From CAZJPS01 sp964548055 (GTDB lineage: Bacteria; Patescibacteriota; Gracilibacteria; Peribacterales; Peribacteraceae), in contig CAZJPS010000032.1 of NCBI GenBank assembly GCA_964548055.1, forward strand, positions 1 to 12,918: a stretch of 12,918 bases of DNA, written 5' to 3'. Below, piece by piece: positions 5,683 to 12,918 of the stretch. Below the pieces are notes generated by a model, which saw nothing but the letters and a program-made list of their open reading frames with translations, was not told where the DNA came from and searched no databases. The position numbers and the translations under genes were made by a program. Numbering within the stretch: position 1 is the first letter of the stretch; each line of letters begins with the position of its first letter.

Positions 5683-6099
5683 TCATGCTCGTCTGCGTGA
5701 GCGATGCTTACGTACAGTTTTAAGACGAGCCAATTCACGATCCAAAATAGCAGTGGCCTCCGCAAATCCTTCACTATCAGCCCTGCGTTCGGATACCAAC
5801 TTTTCTGCTGTCTGACGGGCTTTTTCGATCAAATCTTCCTGCAAACTTTCTGCCCGATCTGCAATTTCGGCAAGTACACGGACTGATGTGCCATCTATTT
5901 CTATAACTCCTCCCGATACTGCAAATAGCTCCTCTTTCCCTTCTTTCCGCACAATCGCAACACCAGGCATGAGCGTGGTGATGAGAGGGATATGATGCGG
6001 CAGAACCGTAATTTCTCCATCTGCTGTTGGCAGTGTTATAGCGTCTGCAGTGCCCTCATACACAGTCTCCTCTGGTGTAATAATTTCGACGTGCATCAT
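5683..6099 (-). CDS. atpC: ATP synthase F1 subunit epsilon
   Basis: Rotor-stalk subunit that joins gamma to the c ring and restrains ATP hydrolysis. The 138-residue product (137 if the second of two adjacent ATG codons is used; MHVEIITPEE is the usual beginning) has the N-terminal beta sandwich with GEITVLPHHIPLITTLMPG and FAVSGGVIEIDG. A two-helix C-terminal arm ending in a basic tail (KTVRKHRSRRRA) follows. Both domains are present, so the inhibitory form is possible. It follows atpD by 26 bp. Placement of beta-epsilon ahead of the Fo genes is the unusual feature of this cluster. Confidence 0.95.
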   Translation of the reverse strand: MMHVEIITPEETVYEGTADAITLPTADGEITVLPHHIPLITTLMPGVAIVRKEGKEELFAVSGGVIEIDGTSVRVLAEIADRAESLQEDLIEKARQTAEKLVSERRADSEGFAEATAILDRELARLKTVRKHRSRRRA

Positions 6100-6125
6100 G
6101 GTTAGGACGTGAACAGAAGATGAAT

Positions 6126-7502
6126 TTAAGCTTTTACTTCATCAATGCCACCTTTCATATAGAAAGCTTGCTCGGGATAACTATCCATTTCGCCATCCAA
6201 AATTGCTTTGAAGGCGCGGACGGTGTCGGCACGGCGAACGAATTTTCCTGGTACACCTGTAAAAGTTTCAGCAACGAAGAATGGTTGGCTGAGGAACCTC
6301 TGAATTTTGCGAGCGCGCTGCACAGTCACTTTGTCCTCTTCGGAAAGTTCCTCCATACCAAGAATAGCGATGATATCTTGGAGTTCTTTGTAGCGTTGCA
6401 ACACTTTTTGTACAGCGCGAGCGGTATCGTAGTGTTCTTGCCCTACCACCGCTGGTGAAAGAATAGTGGATGCAGATTCCAATGGATCCACAGCTGGATA
6501 GATTCCTAATTCGGACAAAGCACGCGTGAGCACAATGGTAGAATCCAGGTGACCGAACGTCGTTGCAGGCGCGGGATCAGTAAAGTCATCCGCAGGCACG
6601 AACACGGCTTGGACGGATGTGATGGATCCCTTCTTTGTTGAGGTAATGCGTTCCTGTACTTGTCCCATTTCTTGCGCAAGTGTTGGCTGGTATCCCACTG
6701 CAGAAGGAATACGGCCAAGAAGAGCAGAAAGCTCTGAACCAGCCTGCGTAAAGCGGAAGATATTATCGATGAACAGAAGCACATCGCGCTGTTCTTCGTC
6801 ACGGAAATACTCTGCAATAGAAAGCCCGCTCAGCGCCACACGCAAACGTGGTCCTGGTGGCTCGTTCATCTGCCCGAACACAAGGGATGTTTTATCAAGA
6901 ACTCCTGATTCCTTCATTTCGTAATACAGGTCGTTTCCTTCACGGCTGCGCTCCCCTACTCCGGCGAATACAGAATATCCTCCATGTTCCGCAGCTACAG
7001 AACGAATAAGCTCTTTCACCACAACCGTCTTGCCCACTCCTGCTCCACCGAATAGTCCCACTTTTCCTCCTTTCAAAATTGGACAAATAAGATCAATCAC
7101 TTTAATGCCCGTTTCCAGAACTTCCGTTGATGTGGATTGCTCATCAAATGTTGGAGCAGGGCGATGAATTGAATACGTTTTCTTTGCCTTGATATTGGGG
7201 AGTCCATCAATCGGCTCTCCAAGCACATTAAACATGCGGCCAAGAGTTTCAGGGCCTACTGGAACTTGAATAGGTGCACCGGTATCTGTGACTTCTGTCC
7301 CCCTAGAAAGACCATCTGTGGATCCCATCGCCACCGTACGAACCATATTGCCATCTAAGTGCTGCTGTACCTCAAGAGTAAGTTCATCCTTGCCGATCTT
7401 TACTTTCAAAGCAGAAAAAAGACCCGGTAATTGCTTCGTGGAATCGAAGTGGCAGTCCACCACGGCTCCAATGACTTGCGATATAGTTCCTGTACCAGAC
7501 AT
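6126..7502 (-). CDS. atpD: ATP synthase F1 subunit beta
   Basis: Catalytic subunit of F1, making ATP from ADP and phosphate. The product is 458 residues, normal length. It has Walker A GGAGVGKT at 152-159, the catalytic glutamate in GVGERSREGNDLY (E184), Walker B VLLFIDNIFRFTQAG, ALLGRIPSAVGYQPTL, and a variant of the DELSEED lever reading EELSEED (384-390). The N-terminal barrel begins GTISQVIGAVVDCHF. It is the first gene of the atp cluster, 165 bp after the DedA-family gene, and the leader shows no convincing -10/-35 pair. The twelve bases before ATG contain ten pyrimidines and no Shine-Dalgarno sequence. Confidence 0.98.
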   Translation of the reverse strand: MSGTGTISQVIGAVVDCHFDSTKQLPGLFSALKVKIGKDELTLEVQQHLDGNMVRTVAMGSTDGLSRGTEVTDTGAPIQVPVGPETLGRMFNVLGEPIDGLPNIKAKKTYSIHRPAPTFDEQSTSTEVLETGIKVIDLICPILKGGKVGLFGGAGVGKTVVVKELIRSVAAEHGGYSVFAGVGERSREGNDLYYEMKESGVLDKTSLVFGQMNEPPGPRLRVALSGLSIAEYFRDEEQRDVLLFIDNIFRFTQAGSELSALLGRIPSAVGYQPTLAQEMGQVQERITSTKKGSITSVQAVFVPADDFTDPAPATTFGHLDSTIVLTRALSELGIYPAVDPLESASTILSPAVVGQEHYDTARAVQKVLQRYKELQDIIAILGMEELSEEDKVTVQRARKIQRFLSQPFFVAETFTGVPGKFVRRADTVRAFKAILDGEMDSYPEQAFYMKGGIDEVKA

Positions 7503-7667
7503 AGAAAGTAGCGGAAAAGTTGTGCCATCCTAGGATAAGGGGAGCTGAGAGACAAGGGTCTAAGAGAGACAATTGGGATTTCTTGCAAAAGGAGTGTTTG
7601 AAAAAGTTTCCAACCACAAAACAAGCTTCAGGAAAGTACTAAAACGTAACAATGAAGTGTCTTTCCC
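7503..7667 (-). other. Leader region upstream of the atp cluster
   Basis: This 165-bp gap should hold the atp promoter or a dedA terminator, but neither is clear. A six-pair stem GGAAAG/CTTTCC (7666-7661 with 7636-7631) with a 24-base loop follows the dedA stop and is followed by T-rich DNA, so it is a weak terminator candidate. A ten-base palindrome ATCCTAGGAT lies at 7527-7536. No TATAAT-like hexamer with a matching -35 was found, so read-through from the dedA side is possible. Confidence 0.3.
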
Positions 7668-8330
7668 TTATTTTTTTGATACTTCTGCACCCGATGCAAA
7701 TGCATGTTTCACCCACTCTAAAACAGGAGGAAGCAAAGACAGGGCAATAATTGCCAAAATCACAATTTCGAAATGCCGTGCAACAAACGGAATATTTCCA
7801 AAAAAGAACCCACCAAACGTGAATAACGCCACCCATACAAAACCACCAATAATGTTGTATGAAATGAATGTTCCATATTCCATTTTACCAACGCCCGCGA
7901 CAAATGGCGCAAGTGTACGAATAATTGGAATAAAGCGAGCGAGAATGATGGTTTTTTTACCATGCTTCTCGTAAAAGGCTTCCGCCCTCAATAAATGATC
8001 CTTATGTAAAAATCTGGAATTCTCGCGAAACACAGCAGGGCCTACTCTTCTCCCAAGAGCATAATTGACGGTGTCTCCAAGTATTGCAGCAGCTGAAAGA
8101 ACAATAAAAAGGAGAACAACATTGAAAGAGCCCCTTGCTGCAAACGCACCTGCCGCAAATAATAGCGAATCGCCTGGCAGAAACGGCATAATAACAACGC
8201 CTGTTTCAATGAACACTATGGCAAATAGAATGGCGTACGTAAGAAAGCCATATTCACCAATCAGCAACTGAAGATGGTCATCAATATGCAGAATGAAGCT
8301 GATAGCAGTGCTGAAAAGGTTCATAGGCAT
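7668..8330 (-). CDS. DedA-family membrane protein
   Basis: A 220-residue polytopic membrane protein of the DedA/SNARE-associated (VTT) family, whose members are linked to lipid-carrier (undecaprenyl phosphate) or phospholipid transport and to membrane energetics. Visible family motifs are FIETGVVIMPFLPGDSLLFAAG (E42 and D54) and ARFIPIIRTLAPFVAG (R132 and R138), matching the acidic and arginine residues shown to be essential in E. coli YqjA. GDTVNYALGRRVG and GKMEYGTFISYNIIGGFVW also fit. The start could be the ATG at 8330 or the one at 8324. It lies 66 bp after the S41 protease gene, in a gap filled by a heptamer repeat, and 165 bp before atpD. The basic, lysine-ended C-terminus is typical. 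Confidence 0.9.
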   Translation of the reverse strand: MPMNLFSTAISFILHIDDHLQLLIGEYGFLTYAILFAIVFIETGVVIMPFLPGDSLLFAAGAFAARGSFNVVLLFIVLSAAAILGDTVNYALGRRVGPAVFRENSRFLHKDHLLRAEAFYEKHGKKTIILARFIPIIRTLAPFVAGVGKMEYGTFISYNIIGGFVWVALFTFGGFFFGNIPFVARHFEIVILAIIALSLLPPVLEWVKHAFASGAEVSKK

Positions 8331-8345
8331 GAATGCATAAATTAG

Positions 8346-8402
8346 GGATAAGCGGTTAGTACACTGTAGCTAACCGCTCACCACTTGTCGCTATCGCTAA
8401 CG
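8346..8402. repeat. AGCGGTT-family repeat after the S41 protease gene
   Basis: The tract opens with the 14-mer GGATAAGCGGTTAG (8346-8359), identical to 4082-4095. A ten-base loop follows, then CTAACCGC and further units to 8402. On the minus strand it reads AGCGATAGCGACAAGTGGTG and then AGCGGTTAGC. The protease stop codon TAG overlaps its first bases. CTAACCGC/GCGGTTAG can pair as a hairpin of at least eight base pairs. It fills nearly all of the gap before the DedA gene. Confidence 0.75.
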
Positions 8403-10052
8403 CAAAAGATTCATTGCCCTCAACATTGGCTCATCCCGATCCCCTGGTACGGTAGCAATTACTTCATCAGGCTCAACTCCCAGCTTATTTATCTTGCGAC
8501 CGTTGGGTGTCATCCATTCTGCAATCGTCATCTTCAAACTAGAACCATCTGTAAATTGAATTATTTGTTGCACAGTACCCTTGCCGTACGTTTTCTCACC
8601 TATAATAGTTGCTCTCTTAGTATCCTGTAAGGCCCCCGCAACAATTTCAGAAGCACTCGCAGATCCATTATTTACCAGTACTACCACCTTTACCGAAGGA
8701 TGTACGGTGGGCTCTTCGTGTGTTATTTCCTGTGTTGTGCCATCGCGAGCGGCAATGCTTGCAAATATTGTCCCTTTTGGAAGGAAATTACTCACAACTT
8801 CTTCCGCAGCATGTAAATACCCACCAGGATTATTTCGCAAATCTATTATCACTCCCCTCAATGCATTCTGCTTCGCGGTCTCTTCTAATTTTGGACGAAG
8901 CTGAGTGTCAGTTGCCTTTCCAAATTGATGGATTTTCACAATAGCAACGTTATCTTGTATATTTATTTCCACTTCAGGAAGAACCACCTTATCGCGCACC
9001 ACTGTCACATCCAATTCCACCCCTTCTCTGCGAATATGCAATTTGACACTCGATCCCTTCGGGCCTCGAATTTTTAATACAGCATCGTCCAAGCTCAGGC
9101 CTGTCAGGCTCACACCATCAACTGTCAAAATCAGATCTTTCGGCATGAGTCCTGCTTTTTCTGCGGGAGAACCCTTAATCGGACTAACCACCATCACATA
9201 CCCATCGATCAATTCCACTGTTGCTCCAATGCCTTCTATTTCACCATTCAATTGATCCTGAAAACTCTGCGCTTTCACAGGAGGCATATAAATGGTGTAG
9301 GGATCATCCAAACTCTTTACAAGCGCGTCTACAGCCCTATTCCCCGCAGTCGTTTCGTCCAATTTTTCAATATACAAATATTCATTCTTTAACAAATCCC
9401 ACACAGTTCTCATCACATCTTCTTTAGGTACAGGACCAACAGCCTTCGCACGAAGATTCGCAGGTATTGTAATTCTTATAGTCTTGGATGATGTAGAAGC
9501 AGGATTCACCACTCTTTGCAAAAGAAGCACTGCATCTTTGCCTGTAAGCATTCGCTTCCAACCAAACGCCCGTGAACTTTGCGATCTCACCCATCCTTTT
9601 TGAATCGCAATTGCAGCAGCCTGCTCTGCATCTTTCCCAAAAACATCTGCAAATTTCTTGGTTTTTTCATTCGTTGGGCTCACATCCATCAGCTTTACCA
9701 AAACAGATACTGCCTCCCCTCTTGTAATATTTTTTTCGAGCTGTATTTCATTTCCAAAAATACTGAGAGCATTCTTGTCATACGCAGCTTGCACATACGG
9801 AAGCATGGAAGAGGGAACTGACGTATAAGGAAGATCTTTTTTCCCTTTTGGCAATGTAATATCAAGAATGGTAAGTGCAGCCCTCAAAAATTCTCCCCGT
9901 GTGACAAGCACGGCATCTGAAATTGGCAACATTTCTTTTGCAGGAGTGGCTGCAAACGAAGGAGCTGCAACAGTCATACCAATGCAAATACTTACACACA
10001 AAGCCGAAATACGAGTAACAGAGGCGTTACGAAAAAACACTGTTTCTTTCAT
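8397..10052 (-). CDS. Secreted S41 C-terminal processing protease with SLH-like repeats
   Basis: Carboxy-terminal (tail-specific) processing peptidase, 551 residues from the ATG at 10052. Residues 1-34 form a signal peptide (basic start, hydrophobic core, cut near PSFA/AT). Residues about 45-182 resemble S-layer-homology repeats (VTRGEFLRAALTIL, ITRGEAVSVLVKLM, FADVFGKDAEQAAAIAIQKGW). A catalytic module follows, with a PDZ domain at about 272-357 (GIGATVELIDGYVMV, SPAEKAGLMPKDLILTVDG). The S41 core contains RGVIIDLRNNPGGYL and GSASASEIVAGALQD. By alignment with E. coli Prc S430/D441/K455, the catalytic residues are S466, D477 and K491 (TYGKGTVQ). An upstream 28-codon extension of the frame overlaps the previous gene and hides the signal peptide, so it is rejected. 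It lies 31 bp after the PrsW-like gene, in one operon. The SLH-like part suggests anchoring on the cell surface. Confidence 0.93.
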   Translation of the reverse strand: MKETVFFRNASVTRISALCVSICIGMTVAAPSFAATPAKEMLPISDAVLVTRGEFLRAALTILDITLPKGKKDLPYTSVPSSMLPYVQAAYDKNALSIFGNEIQLEKNITRGEAVSVLVKLMDVSPTNEKTKKFADVFGKDAEQAAAIAIQKGWVRSQSSRAFGWKRMLTGKDAVLLLQRVVNPASTSSKTIRITIPANLRAKAVGPVPKEDVMRTVWDLLKNEYLYIEKLDETTAGNRAVDALVKSLDDPYTIYMPPVKAQSFQDQLNGEIEGIGATVELIDGYVMVVSPIKGSPAEKAGLMPKDLILTVDGVSLTGLSLDDAVLKIRGPKGSSVKLHIRREGVELDVTVVRDKVVLPEVEINIQDNVAIVKIHQFGKATDTQLRPKLEETAKQNALRGVIIDLRNNPGGYLHAAEEVVSNFLPKGTIFASIAARDGTTQEITHEEPTVHPSVKVVVLVNNGSASASEIVAGALQDTKRATIIGEKTYGKGTVQQIIQFTDGSSLKMTIAEWMTPNGRKINKLGVEPDEVIATVPGDRDEPMLRAMNLLR

Positions 10053-10083
10053 GATGATCGAAGGGGGAACCTGAGACAAAATA

Positions 10084-11430
10084 TTACATGCCCCTTTCGC
10101 CAGACACAAACATGTCAGCAGGAATAATTCTGCCACGTACTTTCATGTTCTCCTTCCGTGTAAACAGAGTGGTAAGTAATACAAATCCACCCACGACATA
10201 TACGAGTGTTGGAACCAATAACAGCGAGAAAAAATGCAAAGGTGAACCAGGATCGGCACCCATTACGTCACCCACTGTGCGAGGATTATTAGGCAAGATT
10301 TCAGGAATCGTAACAATAAAATTACTGAGTGCATGTAAGAAGATTGCAGCACTGAATCCCACAATCAACATTTGCCTCTGGAAAATCGCCTGTTCCCGCA
10401 TACCAAAGATGCGATGTAATTCTCCAAGAACACGATACTTATATCCTCTCGCATGCATTTCTCGTAGATGTGGTGCTGCAAAGGTAGCAAGACCCATAAA
10501 GTAACCGAAGATACCGGTGGATACGATATGCACCATGCTCGTTAGAACAGATCTACCTGCCACATTCCCAACAAACGCCATCCAATCACGATGACCATCC
10601 TTCAAAAGATACTCTTTCACAAAAGTGACAAAGTACCCCGTAGGGACAATATTCTCCGCAAATGCAAAGCCAATGGCTACTAACACAGCCATCTGCATAA
10701 AATCATCAATACTTGTGGTGTACTGATTACCTGCCCTGCGAAGCACCCACATTTTACTTCCTTCTTCTATAAACCCGACCACAAGAAATGATACGAATAC
10801 CGATACACCAGTTGCTGTGACAGATGAAAGGGTTGGCCACAAATCCCCTACCAACATACGAGCACTCCCACTAAAACTTTGAAGCTCGATGCGAAAAAGT
10901 AAAAAATTGAGAGTCATACCCCGCTTTACAAGCGCATCGTAAAAAAGGATGGGAATGGTAGAAAGCATGCCGGCAAAAAACATGCTCAGCACAACACTTA
11001 ATCGCTCACGATGATACGGAAGAAATACAGCAATCCAAATAACAGCTGGAATGATGGCAACAGCTATCGCAATGAAATGTGCAAGCCTCTCTGCACCAGA
11101 TTCCTGCAAAAGAACTTGCAGAACAACCCAACCTAAAAATGTTCCAAGAACCGTCGCTTTGGTACGCATATCCCACCTGCCAAAAAGCAATCTCCAAATA
11201 AAAATGAGAAGCATAATTCCAAACGCAACCAAAAAGCCGTTCTGATCCACTGATGGATGAACAAGTATGCCTACTACTTTCAGAACACCCACCGCTAATA
11301 CTGTTCCGAGCAAAAAACCAAATACATAATGGCTCATTTGCTGCGTGCTCCGTGAAAGAAAATGTAAACACACAACTGCAGCAGCCCCTATAAGAAGCAT
11401 ACTAAGGCCGGGCTGGAACAAGACGGACAT
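10084..11430 (-). CDS. PrsW-like intramembrane protease, long form
   Basis: A 448-residue polytopic protein with about ten membrane helices. The second half carries the PrsW pattern: FIEEGSKMWVL (E222/E223), IGFAFAEN (E259, N260), MVHIVSTGIFGYFMG (H301) and FLHALSNF (H366, N370). In Bacillus subtilis PrsW makes the first cut in the anti-sigma factor RsiW, and these Glu/His residues are the presumed catalytic or metal-binding set. The protein is about twice the length of B. subtilis PrsW. It has an extra N-terminal block of about 200 residues with six helices and a basic cytosolic loop at 322-350. The ATG at 11430 is chosen over an adjacent TTG because the promoter -10 ends six bases before it. 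It forms an operon with the S41 protease downstream. The substrate is unknown, and no anti-sigma factor is visible. Confidence 0.82.
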   Translation of the reverse strand: MSVLFQPGLSMLLIGAAAVVCLHFLSRSTQQMSHYVFGFLLGTVLAVGVLKVVGILVHPSVDQNGFLVAFGIMLLIFIWRLLFGRWDMRTKATVLGTFLGWVVLQVLLQESGAERLAHFIAIAVAIIPAVIWIAVFLPYHRERLSVVLSMFFAGMLSTIPILFYDALVKRGMTLNFLLFRIELQSFSGSARMLVGDLWPTLSSVTATGVSVFVSFLVVGFIEEGSKMWVLRRAGNQYTTSIDDFMQMAVLVAIGFAFAENIVPTGYFVTFVKEYLLKDGHRDWMAFVGNVAGRSVLTSMVHIVSTGIFGYFMGLATFAAPHLREMHARGYKYRVLGELHRIFGMREQAIFQRQMLIVGFSAAIFLHALSNFIVTIPEILPNNPRTVGDVMGADPGSPLHFFSLLLVPTLVYVVGGFVLLTTLFTRKENMKVRGRIIPADMFVSGERGM

Positions 11431-11436
11431 CAAGAT

Positions 11437-11445
11437 ATTATATCA
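11437..11445 (-). promoter_or_regulatory. Extended -10 promoter of the protease operon, leaderless start
   Basis: The minus strand reads TGATATAAT (11445-11437), followed by six bases (ATCTTG) and the ATG at 11430. The nine bases and the spacing are identical to the promoter at 570-578. A weak -35 candidate, TGTACT, lies 17 bp upstream (11465-11460). Transcription is predicted to begin at the ATG. Confidence 0.65.
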
Positions 11446-11481
11446 GATTATTGATATTTAGTACAGCATGAGGAGGTTGTT

Positions 11482-11526
11482 TATAATAGGTTGTAGGTTG
11501 TAGGTTATAGGTTGTAGGCTTATACA
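11482..11526 (+). promoter_or_regulatory. Candidate glyS promoters (two alternatives)
   Basis: A perfect TATAAT at 11482-11487 lacks a good -35 and would give a leader of about 80 bases containing the whole TAGGTTG repeat. Alternatively TTGTAG (11498-11503), 17 bp, TATACA (11521-11526) forms a -35/-10 pair built from the repeat itself and gives a leader of about 43 bases. The sequence does not decide between them. Confidence 0.35.
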
Positions 11527-11571
11527 CGCGATTTTCTAAGCCCTTTTCTACCCCACCTAAAACCTACCACC
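11487..11571. repeat. TAGGTTG heptamer tandem repeat with inverted partner
   Basis: Units TAGGTTG (11487), TAGGTTG (11494), TAGGTTA (11501), TAGGTTG (11508) and TAGGCTT (11515) follow one another without gaps. After a short AT-rich centre the inverse appears: TAAGCC (11537-11542), then CCACCT and AACCTACC up to about 11571. GGCTTA (11517-11522) and TAAGCC form a perfect six-pair inner stem, and the outer arms pair imperfectly. The element fills the gap just upstream of glyS. Confidence 0.75.
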
Positions 11572-11575
11572 TCGT

Positions 11576-12918
11576 ATGCCAGCCACTTCTCTAGACCAAC
11601 TCGTCTCCCTCTGTAAACGCCGAGGTTTCGTGTTTCCGGGATCGGAGATTTATGGAGGCCTCGCCAATACATGGGATTACGGGCCACTGGGCGTAGAACT
11701 GAAAAATAGATTAAAGCGACACTGGTGGAAAACATTCGTGCATCGCAGAACAGATATGGTGGGATTAGATGCCTCCATTCTCATGAACCCGCGCGTGTGG
11801 GAAGCCAGCGGACATGTCAGCTCTTTTACAGATCCACTCGTGGACTGCAAAAAATGTCATCAGCGTTTTAGAGGTGATAAATTACTGGAAGAAAAATTGG
11901 GAGTGGAAGCAGTTGCGGTTTTAAAACTAGAACAAGTACAGCCGATGCTGATGGCCGAAAAAATTCCGTGCCCCAACTGCGAAACTGTAAATTGGACAGA
12001 AGCCAAAAGATTTAATTTGATGTTCAAAACGCACCAGGGTGTGGTGGAGGAAGAAGCAGCACTTGTATATCTACGGCCAGAAACTGCACAAGGAATTTTC
12101 GTGAACTTTAAGAACATCGTGGATACCATGCGCATGCGTTTGCCATTCGGAGTGGCTCAAGTAGGCAAAGCATTCCGCAACGAAATCACTCCTGGAAACT
12201 TTACATTCCGCACACGCGAATTCGAGCAGATGGAAATTGAATACTTCTTCGATCCAGAGCGCCAGAAGTGGGAAGATGTGTTTGCAGAATGGAAAAAAGC
12301 TAGCTGGGCATTCCTTACAGAAACACTTGGAATTTCTCCTGAAAATCTGAGATTCCGTGACCACGAAAAAGATGAGCTGTCGCACTACTCCAAAGGAACC
12401 ACGGACGTAGAATATAAATTCCCATGGGGCTGGGGAGAACTGTGCGCTGCTGCTGCCTACCGTACCGATTACGATTTACAACAGCACGAAAAATTCAGTA
12501 AGCAGGATTTAAAGTACACCGATCCCGATGATCCAAAACGCAAAATTACTCCGCATGTGATGGAACCTTCGTTTGGATCTGATCGTATTGCACTCGCCAT
12601 CATGCTAGATGCGTACACCGAAGAAAAATTGGAGAATGACGACACGCGTGTTGTAATGAAATTCAATAAAAATGTAGCCCCGATCGATGTCGCAATTCTT
12701 CCACTCAGCAAGAAAGAACACCTCATTGCTAAGGCACAAGAACTGTACAAAAGAATTATTCAAGAAACCGATTTAATCGTCGATTTCGACATCACAGGAT
12801 CCATTGGAAAGCGCTATCGCCGCCAGGATGAAATTGGTACGCCTAAGTGCATTACGGTGGACTTTGGAACGATTGGGGAAGATACCGCACAGGGAGAGAA
12901 AGATACGGTGACGATTCG
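11576..12918 (+). CDS. glyS: Glycyl-tRNA synthetase, single-chain dimeric type (3' end cut)
   Basis: Class II synthetase that charges tRNA-Gly; this is the homodimeric eukaryote/archaeal-like form, not the alpha2beta2 GlyQ/GlyS form. 447 codons are open to the window edge. Visible parts are EIYGGLANTWDYGPLG, motif 1 around NPRVWEASGHV (71-81), and a zinc-knuckle-like pair CKKC (91-94) with CPNC (132-135). RPETAQGIFVNFKN, motif 2 FRNEITPGNFTFRTREFEQMEIE (200-222), RTDYDLQQH and motif 3 EPSFGSDRIAL (330-340) follow. The anticodon-binding domain starts at APIDVAILPL and includes TGSIGKRYRRQDEIGTP. Probably only some 10-20 residues are missing. The ATG at 11576 directly follows the TAGGTTG repeat, with no Shine-Dalgarno sequence. 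It is the only plus-strand gene. Confidence 0.96.
   Translation, partial: MPATSLDQLVSLCKRRGFVFPGSEIYGGLANTWDYGPLGVELKNRLKRHWWKTFVHRRTDMVGLDASILMNPRVWEASGHVSSFTDPLVDCKKCHQRFRGDKLLEEKLGVEAVAVLKLEQVQPMLMAEKIPCPNCETVNWTEAKRFNLMFKTHQGVVEEEAALVYLRPETAQGIFVNFKNIVDTMRMRLPFGVAQVGKAFRNEITPGNFTFRTREFEQMEIEYFFDPERQKWEDVFAEWKKASWAFLTETLGISPENLRFRDHEKDELSHYSKGTTDVEYKFPWGWGELCAAAAYRTDYDLQQHEKFSKQDLKYTDPDDPKRKITPHVMEPSFGSDRIALAIMLDAYTEEKLENDDTRVVMKFNKNVAPIDVAILPLSKKEHLIAKAQELYKRIIQETDLIVDFDITGSIGKRYRRQDEIGTPKCITVDFGTIGEDTAQGEKDTVTI

Noticed and set aside
7527..7536. Palindrome ATCCTAGGAT as an operator for the atp cluster
   Set aside because: It is isolated, with no convincing promoter next to it and no second copy in the window.
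11468..11503. Eleven-codon leader peptide preceded by or containing AGGAGG
   Set aside because: It starts upstream of both candidate glyS promoters, so it would not be transcribed from them, and its codons are simply repeat units.
11434..11575. T-box riboswitch for glyS
   Set aside because: The gap is too short and shows no T-box consensus or antiterminator; the structure present is explained by the heptamer repeat.
11520..11735. Minus-strand frame opposite the start of glyS
   Set aside because: It lies over strongly conserved glyS codons and the repeat; its translation looks like shadow sequence.
1..12918. Alternative genetic code (UGA as glycine, as in Gracilibacteria)
   Set aside because: Four conserved genes end cleanly at TGA at the expected length, and conserved glycines use GGN codons.
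1..12918. CRISPR array, insertion sequence or prophage
   Set aside because: No spaced direct repeats of CRISPR length, transposase or phage gene was seen; the repeats present are gapless heptamers.

Overview
The window is a bacterial chromosome segment with standard stop usage. TGA ends atpF, atpH, atpG and atpC, and tryptophan is TGG throughout, so this is not the UGA=Gly code of Gracilibacteria/SR1. GC is moderate, intergenic gaps are short, no gene has a recognisable Shine-Dalgarno sequence, and intergenic DNA carries period-7 tandem repeats. These traits would fit a Patescibacteria/CPR lineage that keeps a full ATP synthase, such as Peregrinibacteria/Peribacteria. That assignment is an inference of low to moderate confidence, because the window has no rRNA or ribosomal protein gene.

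Layout. All genes except the last lie on the minus strand, so they are described in transcription order, from right to left. At the right edge, glyS (glycyl-tRNA synthetase, plus strand, 3' end cut by the window) diverges from a two-gene protease unit: a PrsW-like intramembrane protease (11430-10084) and a secreted S41 carboxy-terminal processing protease with S-layer-homology-like repeats (10052-8397). A DedA-family membrane protein (8330-7668) follows. Then comes a complete F-type ATP synthase cluster in the order beta, epsilon, AtpZ/AtpQ-like, a, c, b, delta, alpha, gamma (7502-651). A small two-helix membrane protein (563-231) and the first 13 codons of a signal-peptide-like protein (38-1, running off the left edge) end the run.

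How the parts work together. The nine atp genes supply all eight structural subunits of a proton-type F1Fo enzyme plus one assembly or ion-handling accessory protein. Beta-epsilon first is not the usual atpIBEFHAGDC order and recalls N-ATPase operons, but here a delta gene is present, although its product is short (118 residues). The PrsW-like and S41 proteases are 31 bp apart behind one promoter and could act on the same cell-surface or membrane targets.

Non-coding signals. Three minus-strand promoters place the -10 hexamer exactly six bases before the start codon, which predicts leaderless mRNAs. Three separate families of heptamer repeats occupy intergenic gaps. The AGCGGTT family sits at the 3' ends of three genes, forms a long hairpin between atpE and atpF, and supplies the last codons and stop of atpA.
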